Shown: positions 1 through 5,848 of the stretch, one piece after another
Layout: every line of letters begins with the position of its first letter
Numbering within the stretch: position 1 is the first letter of the stretch
Origin: an uncultured Clostridia bacterium
Lineage (GTDB): Bacteria > Bacillota > Clostridia > Oscillospirales > CAG-272
DNA: 5,848 bases
Direction: 5' to 3'
Assembly: GCA_937893945.1 (NCBI GenBank)
Contig: CALCTA010000151.1
Span: 1 to 5,848, forward strand
Position numbers and translations under genes: made by a program
Notes under the pieces: model-generated
What the model saw: the letters and a program-made list of their open reading frames with translations, nothing else
What the model was told of the DNA's origin: nothing
The model's database searches: none

Positions 1-1034
1 TGGACGATCCCTATCTCCTGATCCCCGACGTTGTTTCCTACAACCACTACTTCGGTTGGTACGGTGGCGATACCTCGATGAACGGTCCTTGGTTCGATAA
101 GTTCCACGCTACTCACCCGAACATCCCGATCGGATGCTCCGAGTACGGATGTGAGGCACTCAACTGGCACACCTCCGATCCCAAGCAGGGCGACTACACC
201 GAGGAATATCAGGCATACTACCACGAGGAGCTTATCAGACAGCTCTTCACAAGAAAGTATATGTGGGCAACTCACGTATGGAATATGTTTGACTTCGGCG
301 CTGACGCAAGAGCCGAGGGCGGCGAGAACGGACAGAACCACAAGGGTCTCGTTACTATGGACCGTAAGTACAAGAAGGACTCCTTCTACGCTTACAAGGC
401 ATGGCTCTCCGACGATCCCTTCGTACACCTCTGCGGCAAGAGATATATTGACAGAGTTGAGGACGTTACGAAAGTAACAGTTTACTCCAATCTCCCCGAG
501 GTAGAGCTCTTCGTTAACGGCGAGAGCATCGGCAAGAAGACCGCTGAGGATCACTTCTTCTACTTTGACGTAAAGAATGTTGGTGAGAGCACCATCGTTG
601 CAAAGGCAGGCGAGTTTACCGACGAGGGCAAGATCCGCAAGGTAAGCGAGATGAATATGGACTACGTTCTCCGCGAGGTAGGCGCAGTTCTTAATTGGTT
701 TGACGTTACCGCTCCCGAGGGAAGATACTCTCTCAACGATACCATCGCTGACATCATGAAGTCCAAGAGAGGCAAGATGTGGTTTGTTGGTATGGGTCTT
801 AAGCTCAAGAAGAAGATGAACGAGGGCAAGAAGGCTTCCGCCGAGGGCGAGAAGAAGTCGGGCGGCTTTGACGTTGATCTGAGCGAAGGCGGCGGACTTA
901 TGGAAATGATGGGCGGCTTTACCGTTCTCCGACTCACATCTATGATGGGTATGATGAACGTAAACTTCACCAAGGAAGAGCTGCTTAAGTTGAACAAGAA
1001 GCTCAACAGAATCAAGAAGCCCAAGAACATCTAA
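1..1034 (+). CDS. Glycoside hydrolase family 2 (beta-galactosidase/beta-glucuronidase-like), 3' part, N-terminus cut by window edge
   Basis: The reading frame is open from base 3 to the TAA at 1032-1034, giving the last 343 residues; the start lies off the left edge and the first ATG inside (78) is just an internal methionine. GH2 enzymes hydrolyse terminal beta-glycosides by a retaining mechanism. The nucleophile motif IGCSEYG is visible, with its Glu at fragment residue 47 (codon 141-143); the acid/base Asn-Glu lies upstream of the window. After it comes HVWNMFDFGAD, then HKGLVTMDRKYKKDSFYAYK, typical of the barrel end in Clostridia and Bacteroides GH2 proteins. Residues about 150-210 form a beta-sandwich domain (VTVYSNLPEVELFVNGESIG), common after the barrel in this family. 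The last 114 residues or so are an unusual Lys- and Met-rich tail. About 34 lysines use almost only AAG, which suggests high expression. Substrate cannot be told from this part. A bidirectional terminator follows 9 bases after the stop. Confidence 0.93.
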   Translation, partial: DDPYLLIPDVVSYNHYFGWYGGDTSMNGPWFDKFHATHPNIPIGCSEYGCEALNWHTSDPKQGDYTEEYQAYYHEELIRQLFTRKYMWATHVWNMFDFGADARAEGGENGQNHKGLVTMDRKYKKDSFYAYKAWLSDDPFVHLCGKRYIDRVEDVTKVTVYSNLPEVELFVNGESIGKKTAEDHFFYFDVKNVGESTIVAKAGEFTDEGKIRKVSEMNMDYVLREVGAVLNWFDVTAPEGRYSLNDTIADIMKSKRGKMWFVGMGLKLKKKMNEGKKASAEGEKKSGGFDVDLSEGGGLMEMMGGFTVLRLTSMMGMMNVNFTKEELLKLNKKLNRIKKPKNI

Positions 1035-1043
1035 AAAAATTAA

Positions 1044-1082
1044 GCTCCCGTTCCTTTTGGAACGGGAGCGATTTTTGTTTTT
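1044..1082. terminator. Bidirectional intrinsic terminator between convergent genes
   Basis: An 11-bp perfect stem (arms 1044-1054 and 1059-1069, GCTCCCGTTCC paired with GGAACGGGAGC) encloses a TTTT loop. On + it is followed by a T-rich run, TTTTTGTTTTT (1072-1082). On -, the same hairpin is followed by TTAATTTTTTTAG, from the A-run at 1033-1039. It therefore fits as terminator for both the GH2 gene and the acyltransferase gene that converge on this 50-base gap. Confidence 0.93.
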
Positions 1083-1084
1083 AA

Positions 1085-1909
1085 TTACATAGTCTTTTTG
1101 TAGTTGTCTATGTTCTGATCTACGTTATAGGTAGGATCGCCGGGGTGGATGCCGTTCATCTCCTGCATTATGTGATACGCTCTTGCGCGAAGCTCATCTG
1201 CCGCCGCGCGAGGTGAGAGAGACTTGTCGGCGTATATCGGCTCGGAGATATGCAGATCAACGAAGGGTCCCTTGCCGAATAATTTGCGAAATCCCGTTCT
1301 CTTGCGGAAGGACATTGAGATAGGAATAAGCGGCTTGCCGTACTTCACCGCGTAGTGAAATACCGCAGGCTTCAATGGGCGAATGTCGGGGTAGAAATAC
1401 CAGAGCGAGCCCTCGGGAAAGACGTGCAGCCATTTACCGCTTTCGACCACCTCGTCAAGTCCGTGCTTGAATGCCGCCATAGCGTGAATATCGCCTTCGG
1501 GTATAGGAATACCGCCGAGTATCCTCATAAACGGCTGAAATCCGCTTTCAAAATTAGGCTTCCATGCAGGAAAATAGCTTATATGCGGACGGATAGCCTT
1601 GAGCACGCAGAGATAGTCCCACATAAACACGTGGTTTGAGATAGTTATAGCGCCACCTTTAAGCTCTTCCTTGTGCTTCTTGAGGTTTTCCCTGCCGTGT
1701 ATCTTAAGACCGTGGGTAAGATGCATTATAGGAAACACTACAAGGTGAAGGAGAGAGGCGACGAGCGCCCTCTTTATCTTAAACCAAGTGCCGTGCGGCA
1801 TATAATCGTAGCTTGCGTCAAGATCGAACTTCTTTGTTCGCTTGAGCTCCAGCATGTGCTGGTCGCTCCTCTCGGGATAGGTGTAGTCAAGATCGTGTCT
1901 GTAATACAT
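1085..1909 (-). CDS. PlsC-like lysophospholipid acyltransferase (1-acyl-glycerol-3-phosphate acyltransferase family), 274 aa
   Basis: Members of this family transfer an acyl chain from acyl-ACP, acyl-CoA or acyl-phosphate to a lysophospholipid such as 1-acylglycerol-3-phosphate, at the cytoplasmic face of the membrane. The acyltransferase motifs are present in order: the HX4D box in SNHVFMWDY (His93 and Asp98, catalytic), GGIPIPEGD at 132-140 in the position of motif II, FPEGSLW at 164-170 (substrate-binding FPEG), and KPLIPISMS at 192-200 for motif IV. A hydrophobic stretch at about 47-66 (RALVASLLHLVVFPIMHL) may sit in or on the membrane. I chose ATG 1909 because AAAGGAAG lies at a suitable distance and the promoter lies just upstream; an in-frame TTG at 1972 falls inside the -35 box. 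The first 45 residues, rich in Tyr and Asp, and the end (PGDPTYNVDQNID) lie outside the core domain. Phosphatidic acid synthesis is likely, but the exact acceptor is not shown; the gene stands alone. Confidence 0.9.
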   Translation of the reverse strand: MYYRHDLDYTYPERSDQHMLELKRTKKFDLDASYDYMPHGTWFKIKRALVASLLHLVVFPIMHLTHGLKIHGRENLKKHKEELKGGAITISNHVFMWDYLCVLKAIRPHISYFPAWKPNFESGFQPFMRILGGIPIPEGDIHAMAAFKHGLDEVVESGKWLHVFPEGSLWYFYPDIRPLKPAVFHYAVKYGKPLIPISMSFRKRTGFRKLFGKGPFVDLHISEPIYADKSLSPRAAADELRARAYHIMQEMNGIHPGDPTYNVDQNIDNYKKTM

Positions 1910-1943
1910 ATTCAAGCTTCCTTTCCTTGAGTCCTTTTTGTTA

Positions 1944-1972
1944 ATTATATCATACTTTTCTTTATAGTTCAA
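1944..1972 (-). promoter_or_regulatory. Sigma-A promoter of the acyltransferase gene
   Basis: On the - strand, TTGAAC (1972-1967) and TATAAT (1949-1944) are separated by exactly 17 bases. A TG one base upstream of the -10 box (TGATATAAT) makes it an extended -10 promoter. The expected transcript start is near 1937, leaving an untranslated leader of roughly 28 bases with the Shine-Dalgarno AAAGGAAG (1924-1917) before ATG 1909. Confidence 0.87.
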
Positions 1973-1981
1973 TAAGAAATA

Positions 1982-1993
1982 TAAATATATTTA
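1982..1993. repeat. 12-bp AT palindrome between divergent promoters
   Basis: TAAATATATTTA is a perfect inverted repeat placed in the 24 bases that separate the two -35 boxes. It could be an operator or act as UP-element-like AT-rich DNA for either promoter. AT-only palindromes arise easily by chance in such DNA, so the regulatory role is only a suggestion. Confidence 0.35.
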
Positions 1994-1996
1994 AAC

Positions 1997-2025
1997 TTGA
2001 CTTGCGCCGATTTATGAGATATAAT
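1997..2025 (+). promoter_or_regulatory. Sigma-A promoter of the GH42-like gene
   Basis: TTGACT (1997-2002) and TATAAT (2020-2025) are separated by 17 bases, which is near-consensus for the housekeeping sigma factor. Transcription should start near 2032. The leader of about 33 bases carries GAAAGGA (2050-2056), 8 bases before ATG 2065. The leader is too short for a riboswitch. Confidence 0.88.
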
Positions 2026-2064
2026 ATAAGCGGAAGTTTATCTCTCTTTGAAAGGATATTAACT

Positions 2065-3156
2065 ATGCAGAAGCTTAAAACGGGTGCGGCGTACCACGGA
2101 AACAGAATGCTTTCCCACGCTATTTCGGATATGAACGAAATGGCGCGCGCCGATATGGACATAGTAGTACACATGCTCTCCCACACCGACTGGGAGCGGC
2201 ACAACAAGGTGCTCGGAGATATTTTCAAGGCATCCGAGGCGGCAGGACTTGAGGTTTGGGTAGATAATTGGGGCATCGGCGGCGCTCCCGGCGACGTCTC
2301 GCATTTCCTTGCCTATCACCCCGAGGCGCACAGCTATTTCGGCAACGGCGAGATGCATCCCTTTCAGGTCTGTCTGAATGCGCCCTCGTACCGCTCGTTC
2401 GTCAAGAATTGGATAGAAGAGGTCGCCTCGCTTGGCGGCAAAAAGATATTCTGGGACGAGCCGCTTATCCCCGACAAGCAAGTGCCCGGCTCTGACGATT
2501 ACTTCTCTGCCTGCGCGTGTCCCACCTGCCGCAAGCTTTTTGCAGAAAGGTACGGCAGAGAGATGCCCGAAATTATGGATGCTGAGGTTGCGGAATTCAG
2601 AAACGATACTCTTATCGACTATCACGCCTTCGTCTCGGCATACGCTAAAAAATCGGGGCTTGAAAGCTCTATCTGCCTTATGCCCCATCAGCTCTCGGGC
2701 GGAATAAACAAAAACGTCACGCCGCAGCAGAAAATGATGGAGATATCTATCGACAGACTCTGCTCAATAGAGACGGTAGACGACATCGGCACAGACCCCT
2801 ATTGGTTTGACGACGCGGATATTGCAAAGAGCGGCAATCCTTACGAGAAGGTCTATATCAATTCAAAGGTCTGCGTTGACGTGGCGAACAAATACGGCAA
2901 GAAGCACAATATCTGGGTTCAGGGATTTGCCGCGCCGCGCGGTCGCGAGGACGAGATAATCACCGCTACCGAGGCGATATACGACGCGGGAGCGAGAACT
3001 ATACTCTCCTGGGGATTTAACGCGAGCGAGTCGAATAATTACCGCTCCGAAAACCCCGAAAGAAGCTGGCAGATGACTCTTGAGGGCTTTAGGCGCATCA
3101 AGAGCATGGAGCGCGACAGACTGCTTGAGGAAAACAGAAGAAAATACAAAAAATAA
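2065..3156 (+). CDS. GH42-like TIM-barrel glycoside hydrolase-related protein of unknown activity, 363 aa
   Basis: I do not recognise a named gene. The start at ATG 2065 is fixed by GAAAGGA 8 bases upstream; the in-frame TTG at 2002 lies within the -35 box. There is no signal peptide, so it is probably cytoplasmic. The layout resembles clan GH-A barrels and GH42 beta-galactosidases in particular: CLNAPSYRSF (Cys103), then KIFWDEPLIP with Asp131-Glu132 where GH42 has the acid/base Asn-Glu, then CACPTCRKLFAERYG (Cys150, Cys152, Cys155). A distant Cys followed by CxCxxC is the pattern of the structural zinc site of GH42. Later blocks likely to be barrel strands are DIGTDPYWFDD (241-250), NIWVQGFAAPRGRE (282-295) and TILSWGFNASES (312-323). 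At 363 aa it is much shorter than GH42 enzymes (roughly 650-700 aa) and lacks their C-terminal domains. It could be a small intracellular glycosidase or a non-hydrolytic barrel. It is transcribed alone, between its own promoter and terminator. Confidence 0.82.
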   Translation: MQKLKTGAAYHGNRMLSHAISDMNEMARADMDIVVHMLSHTDWERHNKVLGDIFKASEAAGLEVWVDNWGIGGAPGDVSHFLAYHPEAHSYFGNGEMHPFQVCLNAPSYRSFVKNWIEEVASLGGKKIFWDEPLIPDKQVPGSDDYFSACACPTCRKLFAERYGREMPEIMDAEVAEFRNDTLIDYHAFVSAYAKKSGLESSICLMPHQLSGGINKNVTPQQKMMEISIDRLCSIETVDDIGTDPYWFDDADIAKSGNPYEKVYINSKVCVDVANKYGKKHNIWVQGFAAPRGREDEIITATEAIYDAGARTILSWGFNASESNNYRSENPERSWQMTLEGFRRIKSMERDRLLEENRRKYKK

Positions 3157-3160
3157 AGAT

Positions 3161-3190
3161 AAGGCAGCGGACTCGTCCGCTGCCTTTTTT
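3161..3190 (+). terminator. Intrinsic terminator of the GH42-like gene, possibly shared with the ABC genes
   Basis: A perfect 11-bp stem (AAGGCAGCGGA at 3161-3171, TCCGCTGCCTT at 3176-3186) with a CTCG loop runs into six T residues (3185-3190), 4 bases after the TAA. Read on -, the hairpin is followed after a few bases by TTTATTTTTTG, so it may also end the convergent ABC transporter transcript, though less ideally. Confidence 0.92.
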
Positions 3191-3193
3191 GAT

Positions 3194-4993
3194 TTAATGG
3201 AACTGTGAGTGGTAGAGCGAATGGTAAAATCCGCCTTGCTTTATAAGCTCCTCGTGATTTCCCTGCTCTATTATCGCGCCGTCCTTTACCACAAGTATGG
3301 TATCGGCATTCTGAATAGTCGAAAGTCGGTGAGCTATGATAAAGCAGGTCCTGTTCTTCATAAGCTCGGTCATAGCGTTCTGTATCTGTATCTCGGTGCG
3401 CGAGTCAACGTTTGAGGTAGCCTCATCGAGAATAAGTATCGGCGCATCCGCGAGAAATGCCCTTGCGATAGTTATAAGCTGCTTCTGTCCCTTTGAGATA
3501 TTCACGCCGTCGTCAGAGAGTATGGTGTTATAGCCGTCGGGCAGGCTCTCAATATAAGAGTCGATCTTTGCCGATCTCGCCGCCGCATATACCTCCTCGG
3601 GAGTGGCGTCCTCTCTGCCGTAAACTATGTTATCGTAGATCGTTCCGTAGAACAGCCACGTGTCCTGAAGCACCATAGTGAAAGCGAGACGAAGATCGGC
3701 GCGTTTGATGTCAAGTGAGGACACGCCGTCCATACGTATCTCGCCGCTCTGCTGATCGTAAAATCTCATAAGCAGGTTGATTATAGTGGTCTTTCCCGCG
3801 CCCGTAGGTCCTACGATAGCGACAGTCTGACCCTTCTTCGCACTTACAGATACGTTTTTCAGCACCGTCTTGTCGGGTGTATATCCGAACGTAACGTCAT
3901 CGATACAAACGTCGCCGCTGACCTCCTTAAAGGCCTTTGCATCAGGAGCGTCTGTCTTTTCGGGCTCCTCGTCAAGTATAGCAAACACGCGCTCTGCTGC
4001 CGAGAATGCCGACTGAAATTCGTGAAGAATGTTTGAAAACTCGTTTATAGGTCCTGCGAACTTTCTTGAATACTGTACGAACTGCGCCACACCGCCAAGT
4101 GTGATAAAGAACATCGAGGTTGCGAGCACAGTGCCGTTCTGCGAGAACATATAAAGTATTCCGCCCATTATCGCAACGAGAGTGAGCGAGATATTGTTGA
4201 TAAGGTTTATCGTCGGGAAAAGCAGTGCGCCGTGGTATTCTGCCTTGTAGAAGGCATCCATTGCCTCGTCGTTTATCTTATTGAAGCGAGAGGAGATGAC
4301 CTTCTGCCTGCCGTAAGCTGAGATAGTGCGTGAGCCCGTGAGCATTTCCTCGGCAAAGCCGTTCAGCTCGCCGTATTTCTTCGCTCTCTTTCTGAAAAGC
4401 GGACGTACTACCTTAGAGCGATAGCGTGTAAAGAGAATAGATACGGGAACGGTTATCGCAAATATAAGTATCATAGGCTTTGATATCTGCCACATAAACA
4501 CGAGCGAGCCTAATACCGTGTATATACTCGTCATTACCTGTATCAGATCGTGCGAAAGCGTGCTGTTGATAGTGTCGATATCATAAGAGAGATGGCTTAT
4601 GATATCTCCCGTAGCGTGAGTATCAAAATAGCTTACGGGAAGCGTTGTCAGCTTTTCAAACACCTGCTTGCGCATTCTGTATATTATCCTCTGGCTCAGA
4701 TGTATCATAACGACCGAGAGAATATATGAAAGAAGCGCAGAGATAGCGTAGCAAGCGAGCATCATCGCTACGTTCTCCCACACCGCCGAGAAGTCAACAC
4801 CGCTCTCAAGCTCGATAGCGTCGATAGCCGCGCCTGAGTATTTCGGGCCGAGAAGCGAGAGCTGATTTGCGCCAAGTGTGAGCAAAAGCGCAGGCACGAA
4901 GAGCGGCCATTGCATCAGCACGTATTTGCTGAGCCTTAAGAAGATGCCCTTTCTTCCCTTTTTCTTTTCGGGCATAGTTTTCTTATCAGTCAA
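3194..4993 (-). CDS. ABC exporter half-transporter, catalytic-site (TM288/LmrD-like) subunit, 599 aa
   Basis: This is a full-length half-transporter: six membrane helices followed by an ATPase domain. With TTG 4993 as Met1, helices lie at about 30-48, 75-98, 150-169, 173-190, 264-284 and 289-308. SYFDTHATGDIISHLSYDID marks the first cytoplasmic loop and coupling helix. In the ATPase domain, Tyr371 is the A-loop, GPTGAGKTT (395-403) is Walker A, Gln443 is the Q-loop, ILILDE (519-524) is Walker B with catalytic Glu524, and His555 is the switch His in IIAHRLST. The signature is ISKGQ (499-503) instead of LSGGQ. This suits the partner that supplies the good Walker B and the poor signature in a heterodimer. 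Its 5' end overlaps the stop of the other subunit by 8 bases, so the two are co-translated. Such pairs export drugs, lipids or peptides; the substrate here is not evident. Confidence 0.93.
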   Translation of the reverse strand: MTDKKTMPEKKKGRKGIFLRLSKYVLMQWPLFVPALLLTLGANQLSLLGPKYSGAAIDAIELESGVDFSAVWENVAMMLACYAISALLSYILSVVMIHLSQRIIYRMRKQVFEKLTTLPVSYFDTHATGDIISHLSYDIDTINSTLSHDLIQVMTSIYTVLGSLVFMWQISKPMILIFAITVPVSILFTRYRSKVVRPLFRKRAKKYGELNGFAEEMLTGSRTISAYGRQKVISSRFNKINDEAMDAFYKAEYHGALLFPTINLINNISLTLVAIMGGILYMFSQNGTVLATSMFFITLGGVAQFVQYSRKFAGPINEFSNILHEFQSAFSAAERVFAILDEEPEKTDAPDAKAFKEVSGDVCIDDVTFGYTPDKTVLKNVSVSAKKGQTVAIVGPTGAGKTTIINLLMRFYDQQSGEIRMDGVSSLDIKRADLRLAFTMVLQDTWLFYGTIYDNIVYGREDATPEEVYAAARSAKIDSYIESLPDGYNTILSDDGVNISKGQKQLITIARAFLADAPILILDEATSNVDSRTEIQIQNAMTELMKNRTCFIIAHRLSTIQNADTILVVKDGAIIEQGNHEELIKQGGFYHSLYHSQFH

Positions 4994-5848
4994 GGAAAGC
5001 ACCTCCCATCTGCGAATCGCTTATCTCCTTATATTCGCTGCAGGTCGCAAGAAGATGCTCGTGCTTACCGCAGCCGATGATAGCGCCCTCGTCGATAACG
5101 AGAATGAGGTCGCAATTCTTGACAGAGCTTACTCGCTGAGCCACTGTTATAACAGTAGAATCGGGAAGCGACTCAGAAAGCGCACGCCTCAGGCTCGCGT
5201 CTGTTCTGTAGTCAAGTGCCGACGAGGAATCGTCGAGTATGAGTATTTCGGGAAATCCTGCTACCGCACGGGAAATAAGCACTCTCTGGCGCTGACCGCC
5301 CGAGAGATTAGTTCCGCCCGCGGATACACTATGCTCGTATCCTTCGGGGAAAGAGGTAATAAAATCATGCGCCTGAGCTATCTTTGCCGCCTTTTCTATA
5401 TCCTCTCTTGAAATATCTCTGCCGAAGCGGATGTTCTCCTCTATAGAGTCAGCATAAAGGAAATCGTTCTGGAACACTACGCCGAACATCGCCGTCAGCT
5501 CGTCCTGAGTATATGAGCGTACGTCCTTGCCGTTGATGCGGATAACACCGCTGTCAACGTCATAAAAGCGCATAAGAAGCGCAAGCAGCGTGGATTTTCC
5601 GCTTCCTGTAGCTCCAATTATACCAAGCGTTTCTCCCTTTTTGAGTGAAAAGGAGACGTCGCTTATATTATTCTTTTTACCGAGATACGAGAAGCTCACG
5701 TTTTCAAACGAGATGTGAAGCGACTCGTCTCCCTTGCCGTCATCCTCACACTGCTTAAGCTCGCTTACGCACTCCATTACCGACGAGATACGCTTGGCAG
5801 AAGCCGCGCATTTGGTGTACATAACGAACATTCTTGAGAGCGACATCA
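4986..5848 (-). CDS. ABC exporter half-transporter, degenerate-site (TM287/LmrC-like) subunit, 5' part cut by window edge
   Basis: The last 286 residues and part of one more codon are present; the frame stays open at the right edge and the Met at 5846 is internal. SLSRMFVMYTKCAASAKRI at the start of the fragment is the end of the last membrane helix and the linker typical of type IV exporters, so roughly 290 residues with the membrane helices are missing. Counting from that Met, the A-loop aromatic is Tyr54, Walker A is GATGSGKST (78-86), the Q-loop is VFQN (Gln126), and the signature is a canonical LSGGQRQ (181-187). Walker B is ILILDD (201-206), with Asp206 where the catalytic Glu should be, and the switch residue is Gln237 (VAQRVSS) in place of His. 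These two changes mark the non-hydrolysing site subunit of a heterodimer. It is the first gene of the pair and overlaps the downstream partner by 8 bases. Its promoter is outside the window. Confidence 0.93.
   Translation of the reverse strand, partial: MSLSRMFVMYTKCAASAKRISSVMECVSELKQCEDDGKGDESLHISFENVSFSYLGKKNNISDVSFSLKKGETLGIIGATGSGKSTLLALLMRFYDVDSGVIRINGKDVRSYTQDELTAMFGVVFQNDFLYADSIEENIRFGRDISREDIEKAAKIAQAHDFITSFPEGYEHSVSAGGTNLSGGQRQRVLISRAVAGFPEILILDDSSSALDYRTDASLRRALSESLPDSTVITVAQRVSSVKNCDLILVIDEGAIIGCGKHEHLLATCSEYKEISDSQMGGAFLD
4991..5007 (-). promoter_or_regulatory. Ribosome binding site that decides a TTG start inside the upstream gene
   Basis: On the - strand, GGGAGG (5007-5002) stands 8 bases before TTG (4993-4991), within the last codons of the upstream ABC gene, whose TGA is at 4988-4986. 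The GTG at 5002 overlaps the Shine-Dalgarno itself and the ATG at 4975 is about 26 bases away, so both are worse placed. The arrangement points to translational coupling. Confidence 0.7.

Noticed and set aside
662..1030. 122-codon open frame on - opposite the GH2 tail
   Set aside because: Low-complexity Ser/Pro/Leu/Phe translation that mirrors the Lys- and Glu-rich coding strand; no binding site, and the + frame has clear family homology up to its terminator.
1..1034. GH2 and the GH42-like gene forming one polysaccharide utilisation operon
   Set aside because: They are separated by a strong terminator, a gene on the opposite strand and an independent promoter; no sugar transporter or regulator is in the window.
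1910..1972. Longer N-terminus for the acyltransferase starting at TTG 1972
   Set aside because: That codon sits in the -35 box of the gene's own promoter, upstream of the expected transcript start, and has no suitable binding site; ATG 1909 has one.
2002..2064. Longer N-terminus for the GH42-like protein starting at TTG 2002
   Set aside because: The codon overlaps the -35 box and would precede the transcript start; ATG 2065 has GAAAGGA at ideal spacing.
1910..2064. A riboswitch or small RNA in the 155-base intergenic region
   Set aside because: The two promoters leave leaders of only about 28 and 33 bases, and I see no GC-rich hairpin or terminator within the region.
2059..2688. 209-codon open frame on - opposite the GH42-like gene
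   Set aside because: It lies wholly within a gene with its own promoter, binding site and catalytic-type motifs; the translation shows no domain and is an antisense shadow.
4878..5411. 177-codon open frame on + opposite the ABC genes
   Set aside because: It spans the junction of two well-supported ABC genes on the other strand and has no recognisable motif.

Overview
The window looks like chromosomal DNA from an anaerobic, probably gut-associated Firmicute of the class Clostridia, perhaps Oscillospiraceae/Ruminococcus-like. I infer this from the protein styles, the mid-range GC of the genes with AT-rich intergenic regions, consensus sigma-A promoters, strong Shine-Dalgarno sites and an LmrCD/BmrCD-type ABC exporter pair. 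No rRNA, tRNA, CRISPR array, phage gene or transposase is visible. Genes fill almost all of the sequence. The only non-coding stretches are about 50, 155 and 37 bases, and each holds recognisable regulatory signals.

Layout from left to right: (1) the 3' part of a glycoside hydrolase family 2 (GH2) gene on +, cut by the left edge, with an unusual 114-residue tail. (2) A perfect 11-bp hairpin terminator that works in both directions. (3) A convergent gene on - for a PlsC-like acyltransferase of 274 aa. (4) A divergent intergenic region with two clear sigma-A promoters back to back and a 12-bp palindrome between their -35 boxes. (5) A gene on + for a 363-aa cytoplasmic TIM-barrel protein resembling GH42 enzymes, with a C...CxCxxC four-cysteine set and a WDEP motif, followed by a second perfect hairpin terminator. 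(6) Two overlapping genes on - for the halves of a heterodimeric ABC exporter; the upstream half is cut by the right edge.

The window holds four independent transcription units rather than one pathway. GH2 and the GH42-like protein may both act on plant or host glycosides but are separately transcribed. The acyltransferase belongs to phospholipid synthesis at the membrane. The ABC pair forms an asymmetric exporter: the upstream subunit has a degenerate Walker B (DD) and switch residue (Q), while the downstream subunit has the non-canonical signature ISKGQ. These changes fall in the same composite ATP site, as expected for TM287/288-type exporters. I do not see a clearly new multi-gene system. 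The two items most worth following are the GH42-like protein of unknown activity and the methionine-rich tail of the GH2 enzyme.
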